Below, one piece after another: positions 8,362-16,243 of a stretch of 64,000 nt of DNA. The translations under genes and the position numbers were made by a program. Position 1 is the stretch's first letter. Every line of letters starts with the position of its first letter. The stretch spans positions 372,218-436,217 of the forward strand of contig NZ_KQ970261.1 of assembly GCF_001579045.1 (NCBI RefSeq). Direction: 5' to 3'. The notes under the pieces were generated by a model, which was not told the DNA's origin, made no database searches, and saw nothing but the letters and a program-made list of their open reading frames with translations. This DNA is from Streptococcus mitis (lineage in GTDB: Bacteria; Bacillota; Bacilli; Lactobacillales; Streptococcaceae).

Positions 8362-10575
8362 TTATTCTGAATCTTTTGGTGTTTCTGTAAATTCTTTCTT
8401 AGGTTTGTGGTCCTTGTGATGACGTGGGCGGTGAGGACGCTCTGATTTTTCACCTTTTTCATCACGTTCAGGTTTTGGAGGACGAGGAAGAAGAGCCTTC
8501 ATAGAAGCATCCACACGTCCTTTTTCATCAATCTTGATAACCTTAACATCAACTTCATCCCCGATTGCTACCAAGTCTTCGACATTATTGGTACGCGTCC
8601 AAGCCATCTCAGAGATATGAACAAGGGCATCTGTCTTATCAAAGAGGTTAACAAAGGCACCAAATTTCTCGATACGAACGACTTTAGCACGGTAAACTTC
8701 ATCCACTTTGGCTTCACGAACCAAACCTGCAATGATTTCTTTGGCACGGTTAATAGCATCTTGGTCGCTAGAGTAGATAGACACATTTCCTTCTTCGTCG
8801 ATATCAATCTTAACGCCTGTTTCAGCGATAATCTTGTCGATGGTTTCTCCACCCTTACCGATGACAATCTTAATCTTGTCCACATCAATCTTAATCGTAT
8901 CAATTTTCGGAGCAGTTGGAGCCAATTCTGGACGAACTTCTGGAATCGTTGCTTCAATCACATCAAGAATTTCAAAACGGGCTTTCTTGGCTTGGACAAG
9001 GGCTTCTGTCAAGATTTCTGCAGTGATTCCTTGAATCTTGATATCCATTTGAAGGGCTGTAATCCCGTCACGAGTACCAGCAACCTTAAAGTCCATATCT
9101 CCAAAGTGATCTTCCAAACCTTGGATATCTGTCAAGACTGTGTAGTTATTTCCATCTGAGATGAGACCCATGGCAATCCCTGCTACTGGCGCCTTGATTG
9201 GCACACCACCAGCCATAAGGGCAAGCGTTCCCGCACAGATAGAAGCTTGAGATGAAGAACCATTTGATTCTAAAACTTCTGCTACTAGACGGATAGCGTA
9301 TGGGAATTCTTCCAAGCTTGGCAAGACTTGAGCAAGAGCACGCTCACCAAGGGCACCGTGACCGATTTCACGACGACCTGGCGCACCGTAACGACCTGTT
9401 TCCCCTACAGAATATTGAGGGAAGTTATAGTGGTGCATAAAGCGTTTCTTGTACTCTGGATCCAAACCATCAATGATTTGAGTTTCGCCCATCGGAGCCA
9501 AGGTCAAGACTGAAAGGGCTTGAGTTTGCCCACGAGTAAAGAGACCTGAACCGTGCACACGAGGAAGGAAGTCAACAACCGCATCCAAAGGACGGATTTC
9601 ATCAACCTTACGACCGTCAGGACGCACCTTGTCTTCTGTGATCAGACGGCGCACTTCAGCGTGTTCCATTTGTTCCAAGATTTCAGCCACATCACGCATG
9701 ATGCGGTCAAATTCTTCGTGATCCGCATATTTTTCTTCGTAAACAGCAGTCACTTGGTCTTTGACTGCTTGAGTTGCAGCTTCACGAGCCAATTTTTCTT
9801 CTACTTGAACCGCTTTTTGGAGGTCGCTGTTGTAGGCTGCGATGATTTCAGCCTGCAATTCAGCGTCTACGTGAAGTAATTCTACTTCAGCCTTTTCCTT
9901 ACCGACAGCCGCAACGATTTCTTCTTGGAAGGCAATCAATTCTTTGACAGCTTCGTGCCCTTTCAGAAGGGCTTCCAACATGATTTCTTCTGATAATTCT
10001 TTTGCACCAGACTCTACCATGTTGATGGCGTGCTTGGTACCAGCTACTGTCAATTCAAGGAGCGATTGCTCTGCTTGCTCTTGACTTGGATTGATGATGA
10101 TTTGACCATCTACATAGCCCACTTGCACCCCAGCGATTGGTCCGTCGAATGGAATATCCGAGATAGAAAGTGCCAAGGATGAACCAAACATAGCTGCCAT
10201 CGGTGCAGAAGCATTTTCATCATAAGAAAGCACGGTGTTAATCACCTGTACTTCATTACGGAAACCTTCCGCAAACATTGGACGGATTGGACGGTCAATC
10301 AAACGCGCTGTCAAAGTCGCATCCGTTGAAGGACGTCCTTCACGTTTCATAAAGCCACCCGGAAACTTCCCAGCTGCATACATTTTTTCTTCGTAGTTGA
10401 CTTGAAGAGGGAAGAAATCCCCAGTTGCCATTTTCTTAGACATAACGGCCGCAGTCAAGACAGTTGACTCACCGTAACGCACGACAACAGAGCCATTTGC
10501 TTGCTTAGCAACCTGACCAGTCTCTACAATTAACTCACGACCCGCAAAAGTCGTTTGAAACACTTGTTTTGTCAT
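8362..10575 (-). CDS. pnp: Polynucleotide phosphorylase
   Basis: PNPase is the 3'-5' phosphorolytic exoribonuclease of mRNA turnover. Order of domains: RNase PH 1 (from about residue 10), helical linker, RNase PH 2 ([30 protein letters not shown] near 380), KH ([14 protein letters not shown] near 555) and S1 ([16 protein letters not shown] near 625), then a basic and acidic tail. I chose the ATG at 10575: it has AAAGGGGAT just upstream and gives 737 residues, the usual streptococcal length. The open frame continues 17 codons further up without a better site. Confidence 0.97.
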   Translation of the reverse strand: MTKQVFQTTFAGRELIVETGQVAKQANGSVVVRYGESTVLTAAVMSKKMATGDFFPLQVNYEEKMYAAGKFPGGFMKREGRPSTDATLTARLIDRPIRPMFAEGFRNEVQVINTVLSYDENASAPMAAMFGSSLALSISDIPFDGPIAGVQVGYVDGQIIINPSQEQAEQSLLELTVAGTKHAINMVESGAKELSEEIMLEALLKGHEAVKELIAFQEEIVAAVGKEKAEVELLHVDAELQAEIIAAYNSDLQKAVQVEEKLAREAATQAVKDQVTAVYEEKYADHEEFDRIMRDVAEILEQMEHAEVRRLITEDKVRPDGRKVDEIRPLDAVVDFLPRVHGSGLFTRGQTQALSVLTLAPMGETQIIDGLDPEYKKRFMHHYNFPQYSVGETGRYGAPGRREIGHGALGERALAQVLPSLEEFPYAIRLVAEVLESNGSSSQASICAGTLALMAGGVPIKAPVAGIAMGLISDGNNYTVLTDIQGLEDHFGDMDFKVAGTRDGITALQMDIKIQGITAEILTEALVQAKKARFEILDVIEATIPEVRPELAPTAPKIDTIKIDVDKIKIVIGKGGETIDKIIAETGVKIDIDEEGNVSIYSSDQDAINRAKEIIAGLVREAKVDEVYRAKVVRIEKFGAFVNLFDKTDALVHISEMAWTRTNNVEDLVAIGDEVDVKVIKIDEKGRVDASMKALLPRPPKPERDEKGEKSERPHRPRHHKDHKPKKEFTETPKDSE

Positions 10576-10643
10576 TTTAATCCCCTTTGGATTGATGAAA
10601 TTATACGCCTTGCCTACAAAGATCAAGATACTAAGCCGTCAAG

Positions 10644-10718
10644 CAACTCAAAGGAAAATAGGAAATCTAACGACAGAGCGACTGCTCCTAGGCAGATTTA
10701 TCTTTTTCCACAGAGTTG
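10644..10718. repeat. 75-bp nested hairpin element, copy A
   Basis: The outer stem is CAACTC (10644-10649) with GAGTTG (10713-10718). Inside are GGAAAA with TTTTCC, AAATCT with AGATTT and a GAGC/GCTC apical stem. Its core shares the order AGGA-n-TaACGA-(apical stem)-CTAGG-n-TTATCTTTTTCC with copy B next to it and copy C at 49749-49823. It is a dispersed structured repeat. I could not assign it safely to RUP, SPRITE or another described class. Confidence 0.6.
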
Positions 10719-10777
10719 TAGGCATGTTCAATTAATCAAGATATTTTGGACGGTTCGGCTTGCCGAACATTTCTGTA

Positions 10778-10834
10778 GAAAAATAGGAAGGTGACGCCAC
10801 ACTCGATGAGTGCTAGGAAGCTTATCTTTTTTCC
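10778..10834. repeat. Nested hairpin element, copy B
   Basis: GAAAAATAGGAAG at the left and GCTTATCTTTTTTC at the right form an imperfect stem with apical CACTC-GAT-GAGTG. Its arrangement matches copy A (60 bp away, same orientation) and copy C. The outer stem is weaker than in A and C. Confidence 0.5.
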
Positions 10835-10870
10835 TAAAAAATGAGGCCAAAATTCAATTAAGTATCTTTT

Positions 10871-10928
10871 TGATATTTCCCTGAAATAGTGCGGTCGGGA
10901 GGTAAAATTATCCAGTGGATGATTTTAG
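10871..10928. repeat. 58-bp direct repeat flanking metE-metF, left copy
   Basis: It begins TGATATTTCCCTGAAATAG and ends in a hairpin, AAAATTATCC-AGT-GGATGATTTT, then AG. A nearly identical copy in the same orientation lies at 14794-14849; the differences are a 2-bp length change and single substitutions. The metF-metE block is exactly between them. Confidence 0.85.
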
Positions 10929-11272
10929 AAATCCAATGGAATTTCAATGGTAATTTTTAATTACTTCGCCTTTTCATTTCTATGCTCAGGCTAAAATAGT
11001 TTCCCGAACTATTTTACTCTCAAAAATCCCGTCTTAGATAATAATATTGTTATCATCTAGGATACCACGATAGCGTGAAATATCTTTTAAATACTCACTC
11101 CGTTCGTGTTTTTTGAGACACACATTATCAGATTTTGTTTAAAAAATAATCAACTTTAACCAAACTTCTACAACTTAAATACCCTCATCTTTGTATCAAG
11201 TACGTACAGAGTCTATTTTATCATATTTTTCTTAAAAAGTACGGTCTTTACCATTAAAAAGGAACCATTCCC

Positions 11273-11292
11273 CTCACCTGAGAAGAATGGTT
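11273..11292 (-). terminator. Terminator of metE-metF
   Basis: AACCATTC (11273-11280) pairs with GAATGGTT (11285-11292). On the minus strand the stem is followed by CCTTTTTAAT, just after the metF stop at 11302. Confidence 0.75.
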
Positions 11293-11301
11293 TGCTTTTT
11301 A

Positions 11302-12168
11302 TTACCCTAAGGACTGATGATTAAACAAGGCATGTGTTGCTTGGTGGATGTATTTTGCTGTTTCAGCATTGTTCATGGTGTAGAGATGCACACCGGCAAC
11401 ATCCTGAGTTACCAAGTCCACAATTTGGTCCACTGCATAGGCAAGTCCTGCTGCTCTGAGCGACTCAGGGTCATGCTCATACTTGTCTAAGATGGCTTTA
11501 AATTTGCGTGGAAGGTGAATATTCTCACAAGTCTTCAAGAGGCGAAGAGCCTGATTTCGATTCAGAATTGGCATAATCCCTGCATGAATGGGAACATCAA
11601 TCCCAGCCAAGATGCACTTGTCTTGGAAATCATAGAAGCGCTCATTGTCAAAGAAAAGCTGAGTTACAAGGCTCGAACAGCCTGCATCCACTTTCTTCTT
11701 AAGATTTTGAATATCTGAAATCTGATTTGATGAATCTGGATGGCCTTCTGGATAACAAGCACCAACAATATCAAAGTGAGGGGCTTGTTCCTTGATGAAC
11801 TCGATCAAGTCAGTTGCGTAGCGGAAATCCTTTTGTGGTTCCACATCAGGAATAATATCCCCACGAAGAGCCAAGATTTTCTGCACCCCAACCTTGTCCA
11901 AGTCTGCAATAGTTTCAGCAACTTTATCCTTGGTCAAATAGATGGCTGGCAAGTGAGCAATAGTAGGAATCGCCAAGTCATTTTGAATAAAGTCAGCCAA
12001 ACGAACCGTCGTTTCCTTGATATTAAATTTATTATTGCTGGCAGTTACACTGATAAAGTGGGGAGCCAACTCCTGCATATCTTGAAGAGCAGAAATAATT
12101 TTATCATTACCCACGGCTGGGTTGGGAGGGAACACTTCAAATGAGAGTGACGGTGTTTGGCGTGACAT
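11302..12168 (-). CDS. metF: 5,10-methylenetetrahydrofolate reductase
   Basis: This FAD enzyme makes 5-methyl-THF, the methyl donor used by MetE encoded just upstream. The 288 residues form one TIM-barrel; visible family motifs are LSFEVFPPN at the N-terminus, ISVTASNNKFN, and LRGD (ALRGDIIPD). Two in-frame ATGs are present. The second (12168) stands 8 nt after AGGA, whereas the first (12174) is only 2 nt after it, so I chose the second. It is 103 bp downstream of metE and should share its Met-box-controlled transcript. Confidence 0.95.
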   Translation of the reverse strand: MSRQTPSLSFEVFPPNPAVGNDKIISALQDMQELAPHFISVTASNNKFNIKETTVRLADFIQNDLAIPTIAHLPAIYLTKDKVAETIADLDKVGVQKILALRGDIIPDVEPQKDFRYATDLIEFIKEQAPHFDIVGACYPEGHPDSSNQISDIQNLKKKVDAGCSSLVTQLFFDNERFYDFQDKCILAGIDVPIHAGIMPILNRNQALRLLKTCENIHLPRKFKAILDKYEHDPESLRAAGLAYAVDQIVDLVTQDVAGVHLYTMNNAETAKYIHQATHALFNHQSLG

Positions 12169-12271
12169 AGTCATTATCCTTTTCTAGTTGATTTTTTTCG
12201 TTAGCTGGACTCTTAGAACCCAAGTGAAACAGGCAGAATGACCAAACAGCGCTTCTTGAGAAATCCTTATC

Positions 12272-14521
12272 TTACAATTTCTCACGCGCAGCTTTAGCTG
12301 CTTCCACAAGGCGGATCAAGCTTTCTTTTGTTTCTGGAATACCGCGTGTTTTCAAACCACAGTCAGGGTTGATCCAAACTTTCTTGCTTGGCACTTTAGC
12401 AAGGATGGCTTCTATTGTATTGTCGATTTCGCCTTCATTTGGCACACGAGGTGAGTGGATATCGTAAACCCCAGGTCCCACTTCTGTTTGGAAGTTTTTC
12501 GCTTTGAGTTCGTCCAAGATTTCAAGGTTTGAACGGCTAGCTTCAAAGGAAATAACATCTGCATCCATGTTGTCGATAGCTGGGATGATATCTGTAAATT
12601 CTGAGTAACACATGTGAGTGTGGATTTGTGTGTCTGGCGCTACTGTTGAGTGTACCAAGCGGAAGGCAGGAATTGCCCAGTCAAGGTAGTCTTCGTACCA
12701 GTCGCTACGACGGAGCGGCAATTTCTCACGAAGAGCTGCCTCGTCGATTTGGATGATTTTCACACCAGCAGCTTCAAGGTCAAGCACTTCATCCTTGATA
12801 GCAAGGGCGATTTGAAGAGTAGAATCCTTGATAGAGATGTCTTCACGTGGGAATGACCAGTTGAGGATGGTAACAGGTCCAGTCAACATACCTTTAACAG
12901 GTTTGTTTGTACGACTTTGTGCATAGCTAGACCATTTAACAGTGATTGGGTTAAGACGAGTGACATCACCCCAGATGATTGGTGGTTTAACTCCACGCAT
13001 ACCGTATGATTGTACCCAACCATTTTTAGAGAAGAGGTAACCTGACAAGTTTTGACCGAAGTACTCAACCATGTCATTACGCTCAAATTCACCGTGAACA
13101 AGGACATCAAAGTCGATATCTTCTTGCCATTTAATCCATTCATCGATCGTTTCAGCAAGGAAAGCGTCGTACTCTTCTTGAGACAATTCACCTTTACGGT
13201 AAGCCAAACGCTTCGCACGAACTTCTTTTGTTTGAGGGAATGAACCGATAGTTGTTGTTGGAAGAGCTGGAAGTTTGAAAGCTTCTTCTTGGATGGCTTC
13301 ACGTTCTGCAAAGGCTGGCAAACGAGTGTAGTCAGCATCTGTCAATCCAGCGATACGCGCACGAAGTTCCGCATTTTCACCAACACGCTCAGTCGCAAAA
13401 AGTTCTTTGTTAGCTGCAAGAGCTTCTTCACCTTGACCATTGCGGATAGCATCCAAATCACGAATCTCATCTAATTTTTCAACTGCAAAGGCAAAGTGGT
13501 TCAAGATAGCTGGTTCAAATTCTTCATTAGCTGTTGTAAATGGCACATGAAGAAGTGAGCATGAGCTTGTCAATACAATATTTTCGGCTGGGATTTGTTC
13601 AAGAATAGCCAAGCTCTTTTCGTAGTTGTTACGCCAGATGTTTTTACCATTGACAATACCTGCGTAGAGAGTCTTGTCAGCTGGGAAACCACCTTTAACA
13701 AGTTCAAGAGTTTTCTTACCTTCAACGAAATCCAAACCGATGGCATCAACAGGCAAGTTTACAAGGTCAGAGTATACATCACGAACGTCTCCGAAGTAAG
13801 TTTGAAGCAAGACTTCAAGACCTTTTTTGTCAGCCAAAAGTTTGTTGTAGAGGTTCAAGAAGAGAGCTTTTTCTTCAGCTGTCAAGTCTTTAACAAGAGC
13901 AGCTTCGTCGAGTTGAATACGAGTCGCACCAAGTTCTGCCAATTTTGCAAAAACTTCTTGGTAAGCAGCTACTAAGCTGTCTACGAAGTCTTCTGCTTTC
14001 ACGCCTTCTTCAAAATCTGACAATTGAAGGAAAGTGAATGGACCTACAAGAACTGGACGAGTGTTCAATCCAAGCTCTTTGGCTTCTTGGAACTCATCGA
14101 AAATTTTGTGACCTGCAAGTTTAACTTGAGTATCTTTTTCAAATTTAGGAACGATGTAATGGTAATTAGTGTTGAACCATTTCTTCATTGGAAGGGCGCG
14201 AACATCCCCTTTTTCTCCTTGGTAACCACGACCCAAAGCGAAGTAGCGCTCAAGGTCAGACAAGTCCAAGTTTTGAACTGAAGCAGGTACCACGTTGAAA
14301 AGGAAAGCCGCATCTAGGAAGTTGTCATAGTGAGAAAAGTCATTTGATGGAATTTCAGTAATGCCTTTTTCTTTGACAATGTTCCAGTGTTTAGCACGCA
14401 AGTCTTTTGCGGCTGCAAGGAGTTCTTCTTCTGAGATTTCTTTTCTAAAGTATTTTTCAGTTGTAAATTTTAATTCGCGGAATTCGCCCAAACGAGGGAA
14501 ACCGATGATTGTAGTTGACAT
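12272..14521 (-). CDS. metE: Cobalamin-independent methionine synthase
   Basis: MetE transfers the methyl group of 5-methyl-THF polyglutamate to homocysteine. From ATG 14521 ([19 protein letters not shown]) it is 749 residues, the normal size of the duplicated-barrel enzyme. The catalytic zinc ligands are visible as HTHMCYSEF (His, Cys), a later Glu-rich strand and [10 protein letters not shown] (Cys). An upstream in-frame ATG extends the frame 48 codons through the promoter and Met-box, so it is rejected. The chosen start has a TTGGAGGACA site. First gene of metE-metF. Confidence 0.97.
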   Translation of the reverse strand: MSTTIIGFPRLGEFRELKFTTEKYFRKEISEEELLAAAKDLRAKHWNIVKEKGITEIPSNDFSHYDNFLDAAFLFNVVPASVQNLDLSDLERYFALGRGYQGEKGDVRALPMKKWFNTNYHYIVPKFEKDTQVKLAGHKIFDEFQEAKELGLNTRPVLVGPFTFLQLSDFEEGVKAEDFVDSLVAAYQEVFAKLAELGATRIQLDEAALVKDLTAEEKALFLNLYNKLLADKKGLEVLLQTYFGDVRDVYSDLVNLPVDAIGLDFVEGKKTLELVKGGFPADKTLYAGIVNGKNIWRNNYEKSLAILEQIPAENIVLTSSCSLLHVPFTTANEEFEPAILNHFAFAVEKLDEIRDLDAIRNGQGEEALAANKELFATERVGENAELRARIAGLTDADYTRLPAFAEREAIQEEAFKLPALPTTTIGSFPQTKEVRAKRLAYRKGELSQEEYDAFLAETIDEWIKWQEDIDFDVLVHGEFERNDMVEYFGQNLSGYLFSKNGWVQSYGMRGVKPPIIWGDVTRLNPITVKWSSYAQSRTNKPVKGMLTGPVTILNWSFPREDISIKDSTLQIALAIKDEVLDLEAAGVKIIQIDEAALREKLPLRRSDWYEDYLDWAIPAFRLVHSTVAPDTQIHTHMCYSEFTDIIPAIDNMDADVISFEASRSNLEILDELKAKNFQTEVGPGVYDIHSPRVPNEGEIDNTIEAILAKVPSKKVWINPDCGLKTRGIPETKESLIRLVEAAKAAREKL

Positions 14522-14793
14522 GATGTGTCCTCCAAAATTTGTTGTTGAAACTATCTTAACAGAAAAGAAAGCGTCTGTATAATTGTAAAAAATTAGGCTT
14601 TGATATAGTTTGAAACTATATCTCTGTTTTAAACAAAAGAAAAAGACCTGAGAAAAATGCCTCAAATCCTTTGTATAGCTTGTTTTATAGCTTTATTTCA
14701 GTTAGACGGTTCAAACGCGTTATTAGTAATTCTTATAAGTGACTATGGCTTGTTATTAGAAAAGACTATAGGTTAGTTTTCTTTTGTAATTCT
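14522..14793 (-). promoter_or_regulatory. metE promoter/leader region
   Basis: Reading toward metE: the Met-box, then an A/T-rich stretch with TATACA, 17 bp, TAAGAT as a possible weak -35/-10 pair (around 14550-14580), then the ribosome-binding site. No S-box, T-box or other riboswitch structure was recognised, so control is probably by the Met-box regulator. Confidence 0.45.
14603..14621. promoter_or_regulatory. Met-box operator of metE-metF
   Basis: ATATAGTTTGAAACTATAT is a perfect palindrome around one central base. Its core TATAGTTTGAAACTATA equals the Met-box reported for streptococcal methionine genes, the binding site of the LysR-type regulator MtaR/MetR. It lies about 82 bp upstream of the metE start. 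Confidence 0.88.
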
Positions 14794-14849
14794 GATATTT
14801 CCCTGAAAAGTGCGGACGGGAGGTAAAATTATCCAGTGGATGATTTTAG
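14794..14849. repeat. 56-bp direct repeat flanking metE-metF, right copy
   Basis: Same orientation as 10871-10928, starting TGATATTTCCCTGAAAAG and ending with the AAAATTATCC-AGT-GGATGATTTT hairpin. It sits just downstream of the antitoxin gene (stop at 14873), where the hairpin could act as a terminator. Confidence 0.85.
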
Positions 14850-14872
14850 CCAACCAAGTAATTTCATCCCTA

Positions 14873-15166
14873 TCAACTCTTTCTCTGTTCAAGTGGGACG
14901 ACTGCTAGTGTCTTTCCTAAACTGGCTAGGACTTTTAAGACTGTGTCCAACCGAGGACTTGTCTTTCCTGTTTCCATCCTAGCTATGACAGGCTGGCTTA
15001 CTCCACTGAGTTCTTCTAGCTTTTTCTGACTGATTCCTTGTTCATGCCTAGCTTCAATCAGCTCACTCATAATAGCCACTCGCATATCACTTTCAAGGAT
15101 TTCCTCCTTGCTAAAGATCTCAGACCGGACATCCTTCCAGTTACTTCCAATAGCACTATTCTTCAT
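14873..15166 (-). CDS. XRE-family antitoxin-like protein (HigA type), partner lost
   Basis: A 97-residue protein with a central helix-turn-helix, ISQKKLEELSGVSQPVIARME, here shortened as SQKKLEELSGVSQPVIA. It belongs to the kind of antitoxin encoded directly after RelE/HigB toxins. I take the ATG at 15166; an adjacent GTG at 15169 is also in frame. Upstream and overlapping by 11 bp is the last 20 codons of a RelE/HigB-like toxin (15156-15218), but the rest of that toxin is gone. It is therefore probably an orphan antitoxin that still binds DNA. Confidence 0.8.
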   Translation of the reverse strand: MKNSAIGSNWKDVRSEIFSKEEILESDMRVAIMSELIEARHEQGISQKKLEELSGVSQPVIARMETGKTSPRLDTVLKVLASLGKTLAVVPLEQRKS

Positions 15167-15218
15167 CACTTAACCCTCTTTCTTTTAAGTCCTTCAGTTC
15201 ACGCTTGGCTTTTTCAAT
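15156..15218 (-). pseudogene. C-terminal remnant of a RelE/HigB-like toxin
   Basis: Translation of the minus strand here gives IEKAKRELKDLKERGLSDEE and a stop. That is the characteristic end of the Gp49/HigB-type toxins that precede XRE antitoxins, and the stop overlaps the antitoxin start as in intact pairs. Upstream the frame closes after three codons (TGA) and the sequence becomes A/T-rich and unrelated, so the toxin has lost its N-terminal part. Short length limits certainty. Confidence 0.65.
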
Positions 15219-15357
15219 GATTATAACTCAAAAGTTATTAGAAGTAAATCCTAACATTTATAAAAAAGAAGACCTTAGAAAAATTGCAAAGGTCTCATCT
15301 TTATTATTCGAAAAAAATTACGGGAAGAGTTATAACTTGAAGACAATCCTTACTATT
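15217..15357 (+). other. A/T-rich inserted segment with an open plus-strand frame
   Basis: Between the toxin tail and the 15356-15721 gene a 140-bp stretch is more A/T-rich than both sides. On the plus strand it reads open as MIITQKLLEVNPNIYKKEDL, then RKIAKVSSLLFEKNYGKS. This has protein-like composition, but I do not recognise it. It may be a gene fragment carried in by the event that truncated the toxin, or chance. Confidence 0.35.
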
Positions 15358-15721
15358 ATTCCAGCTCTATCCCCTTATCTCGGAGATTATCCAGACACTC
15401 CTTATAATAGGCATCGTCATGTTCGCTATAGATAGGACTAGTCAACTTTTCCTCTGCTAAATATTGATAAGGAGGGCAAGTCTTACCTCGGTAGTTCTTG
15501 TCCAGCCACTCTGAACTAACATTGTAGCCACGTTCAGCCATCTCCTCCATTATCAAGCGATGATAGGCATAGAGACGATAGGGCGAGTGGGTAAAGACAT
15601 AGTCAACCGTCGCATGCTTTCTGCCCCAGCCATTGCCACGCAGGGCGCAACACTCTCGATGTTGCCCCAAGAGTTGAGGACGGGGAAGTTGTGAAATCAA
15701 AGCCTCATGCCAAAGTCTCAC
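15356..15721 (-). CDS. T4 endonuclease V-like pyrimidine-dimer DNA glycosylase (TIGR02328 type)
   Basis: The predicted enzyme would cut at UV-induced pyrimidine dimers. The 121 residues align by eye with T4 DenV: QLLGQHRECCALRG corresponds to the DenV segment holding Arg22 and catalytic Glu23, and here too Arg is residue 22 and Glu residue 23. The YHRLIMEEMAERGYNV and NYRGKTCPPY stretches match the later DenV helices. Residue 2 is Arg instead of the nucleophilic Thr of DenV, so removal of Met and the N-terminal amine chemistry need proof. It overlaps the YbgA-like gene by 17 bp. Confidence 0.7.
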   Translation of the reverse strand: MRLWHEALISQLPRPQLLGQHRECCALRGNGWGRKHATVDYVFTHSPYRLYAYHRLIMEEMAERGYNVSSEWLDKNYRGKTCPPYQYLAEEKLTSPIYSEHDDAYYKECLDNLRDKGIELE

Positions 15722-16109
15722 GGGAGTCTCCTTTCAGTAATGTCGAATGTTGCAAGTAGGTATTTGGATAGCGTTCAAGCAAATCTCGAGTCTTGGCGAC
15801 CAAGTCTTCCTTGGAAGCATGACCATAGCGGTAGCAATCCAGCAAGAGCATATAGTCCTTGCGCTCGGCATCTGTCGCTTTCTTTTTAAAATAGCCCCAA
15901 ATATGCTGAAAGGCATTGCAAACCTGACCTCTGTGTTCTGGAATCTGGCAGGCACGATCAATCATCTCTTGAACCTGACTCACTTCCACCTGTTCATTCT
16001 TCAAGTGTTGGCGAATCTCATTGTAAATATTGCTGGAATGGCTCAAAACAAGGTATTTATTTTCCGCCCAGAGTCGCTGACAAAGGGCACGTTGGTTGTT
16101 ATTTTCCAT
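15705..16109 (-). CDS. YbgA-like (DUF1722) protein
   Basis: A 134-residue soluble protein. The segment HIWGYFKKKATDAERKDYML, then YRYGHASKEDLVAKTRDLLE and YLQHSTLL, matches the DUF1722/YbgA pattern. In E. coli ybgA sits next to the photolyase gene phr. Molecular function is unknown. It overlaps the downstream endonuclease-V-like gene by 17 bp, implying co-translation; together with the E. coli context this hints at a role in handling UV damage. The start has the site AAGGAGAAAT just upstream. Confidence 0.7.
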   Translation of the reverse strand: MENNNQRALCQRLWAENKYLVLSHSSNIYNEIRQHLKNEQVEVSQVQEMIDRACQIPEHRGQVCNAFQHIWGYFKKKATDAERKDYMLLLDCYRYGHASKEDLVAKTRDLLERYPNTYLQHSTLLKGDSRETLA

Positions 16110-16243
16110 ATTTCTCCTTACTTTCTACTAGTTCCCCGGAAATATGGAATCAAAGTTATATCTTAAAAATGAGCGAATTATGAGCGAATAAATAGTATTT
16201 TTTGTAGAGCCTGATTTTTCTAATAAATATTAGTCAACAATCC
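16110..16243. other. Spacer between hsdR and the YbgA-like gene
   Basis: No gene. It holds a short direct repeat, ATGAGCGAAT twice with 2 bp between (about 16168-16188). The promoter for the YbgA-like/endonuclease-V-like pair should lie here; I see no strong consensus boxes. Confidence 0.4.

Larger units (their letters stand above)
10576..11272. other. Hairpin-rich 0.7 kb spacer between pnp and metF
   Basis: I see no convincing gene here. The segment is packed with inverted repeats: two related hairpin units (10644-10718 and 10778-10834), a perfect GTTCGGC-TT-GCCGAAC hairpin (10753-10768), the 58-bp repeat copy at 10871-10928, and AAAATAGTT/AACTATTTT around a 5-nt loop (10993-11015). A further imperfect stem lies around 11037-11060. 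The pnp promoter must lie in its left part. Confidence 0.7.

Noticed and set aside
10576-10626. Longer PNPase start at 10626
   Set aside because: Adds 17 residues without a ribosome-binding site; the ATG at 10575 has AAGGGG upstream and gives the usual length.
10576-11301. rpsO or another small gene next to pnp
   Set aside because: No frame in the spacer resembles ribosomal protein S15 or any other protein; the sequence is dominated by hairpins.
14522-14665. Longer MetE start at 14665
   Set aside because: It would run through the promoter and Met-box; the ATG at 14521 has GGAGGA and the normal 749-residue length.
14522-14872. S-box or T-box riboswitch upstream of metE, and T-box upstream of cysS
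   Set aside because: No T-box consensus or SAM-riboswitch structure could be found in either leader; the Met-box explains metE control.
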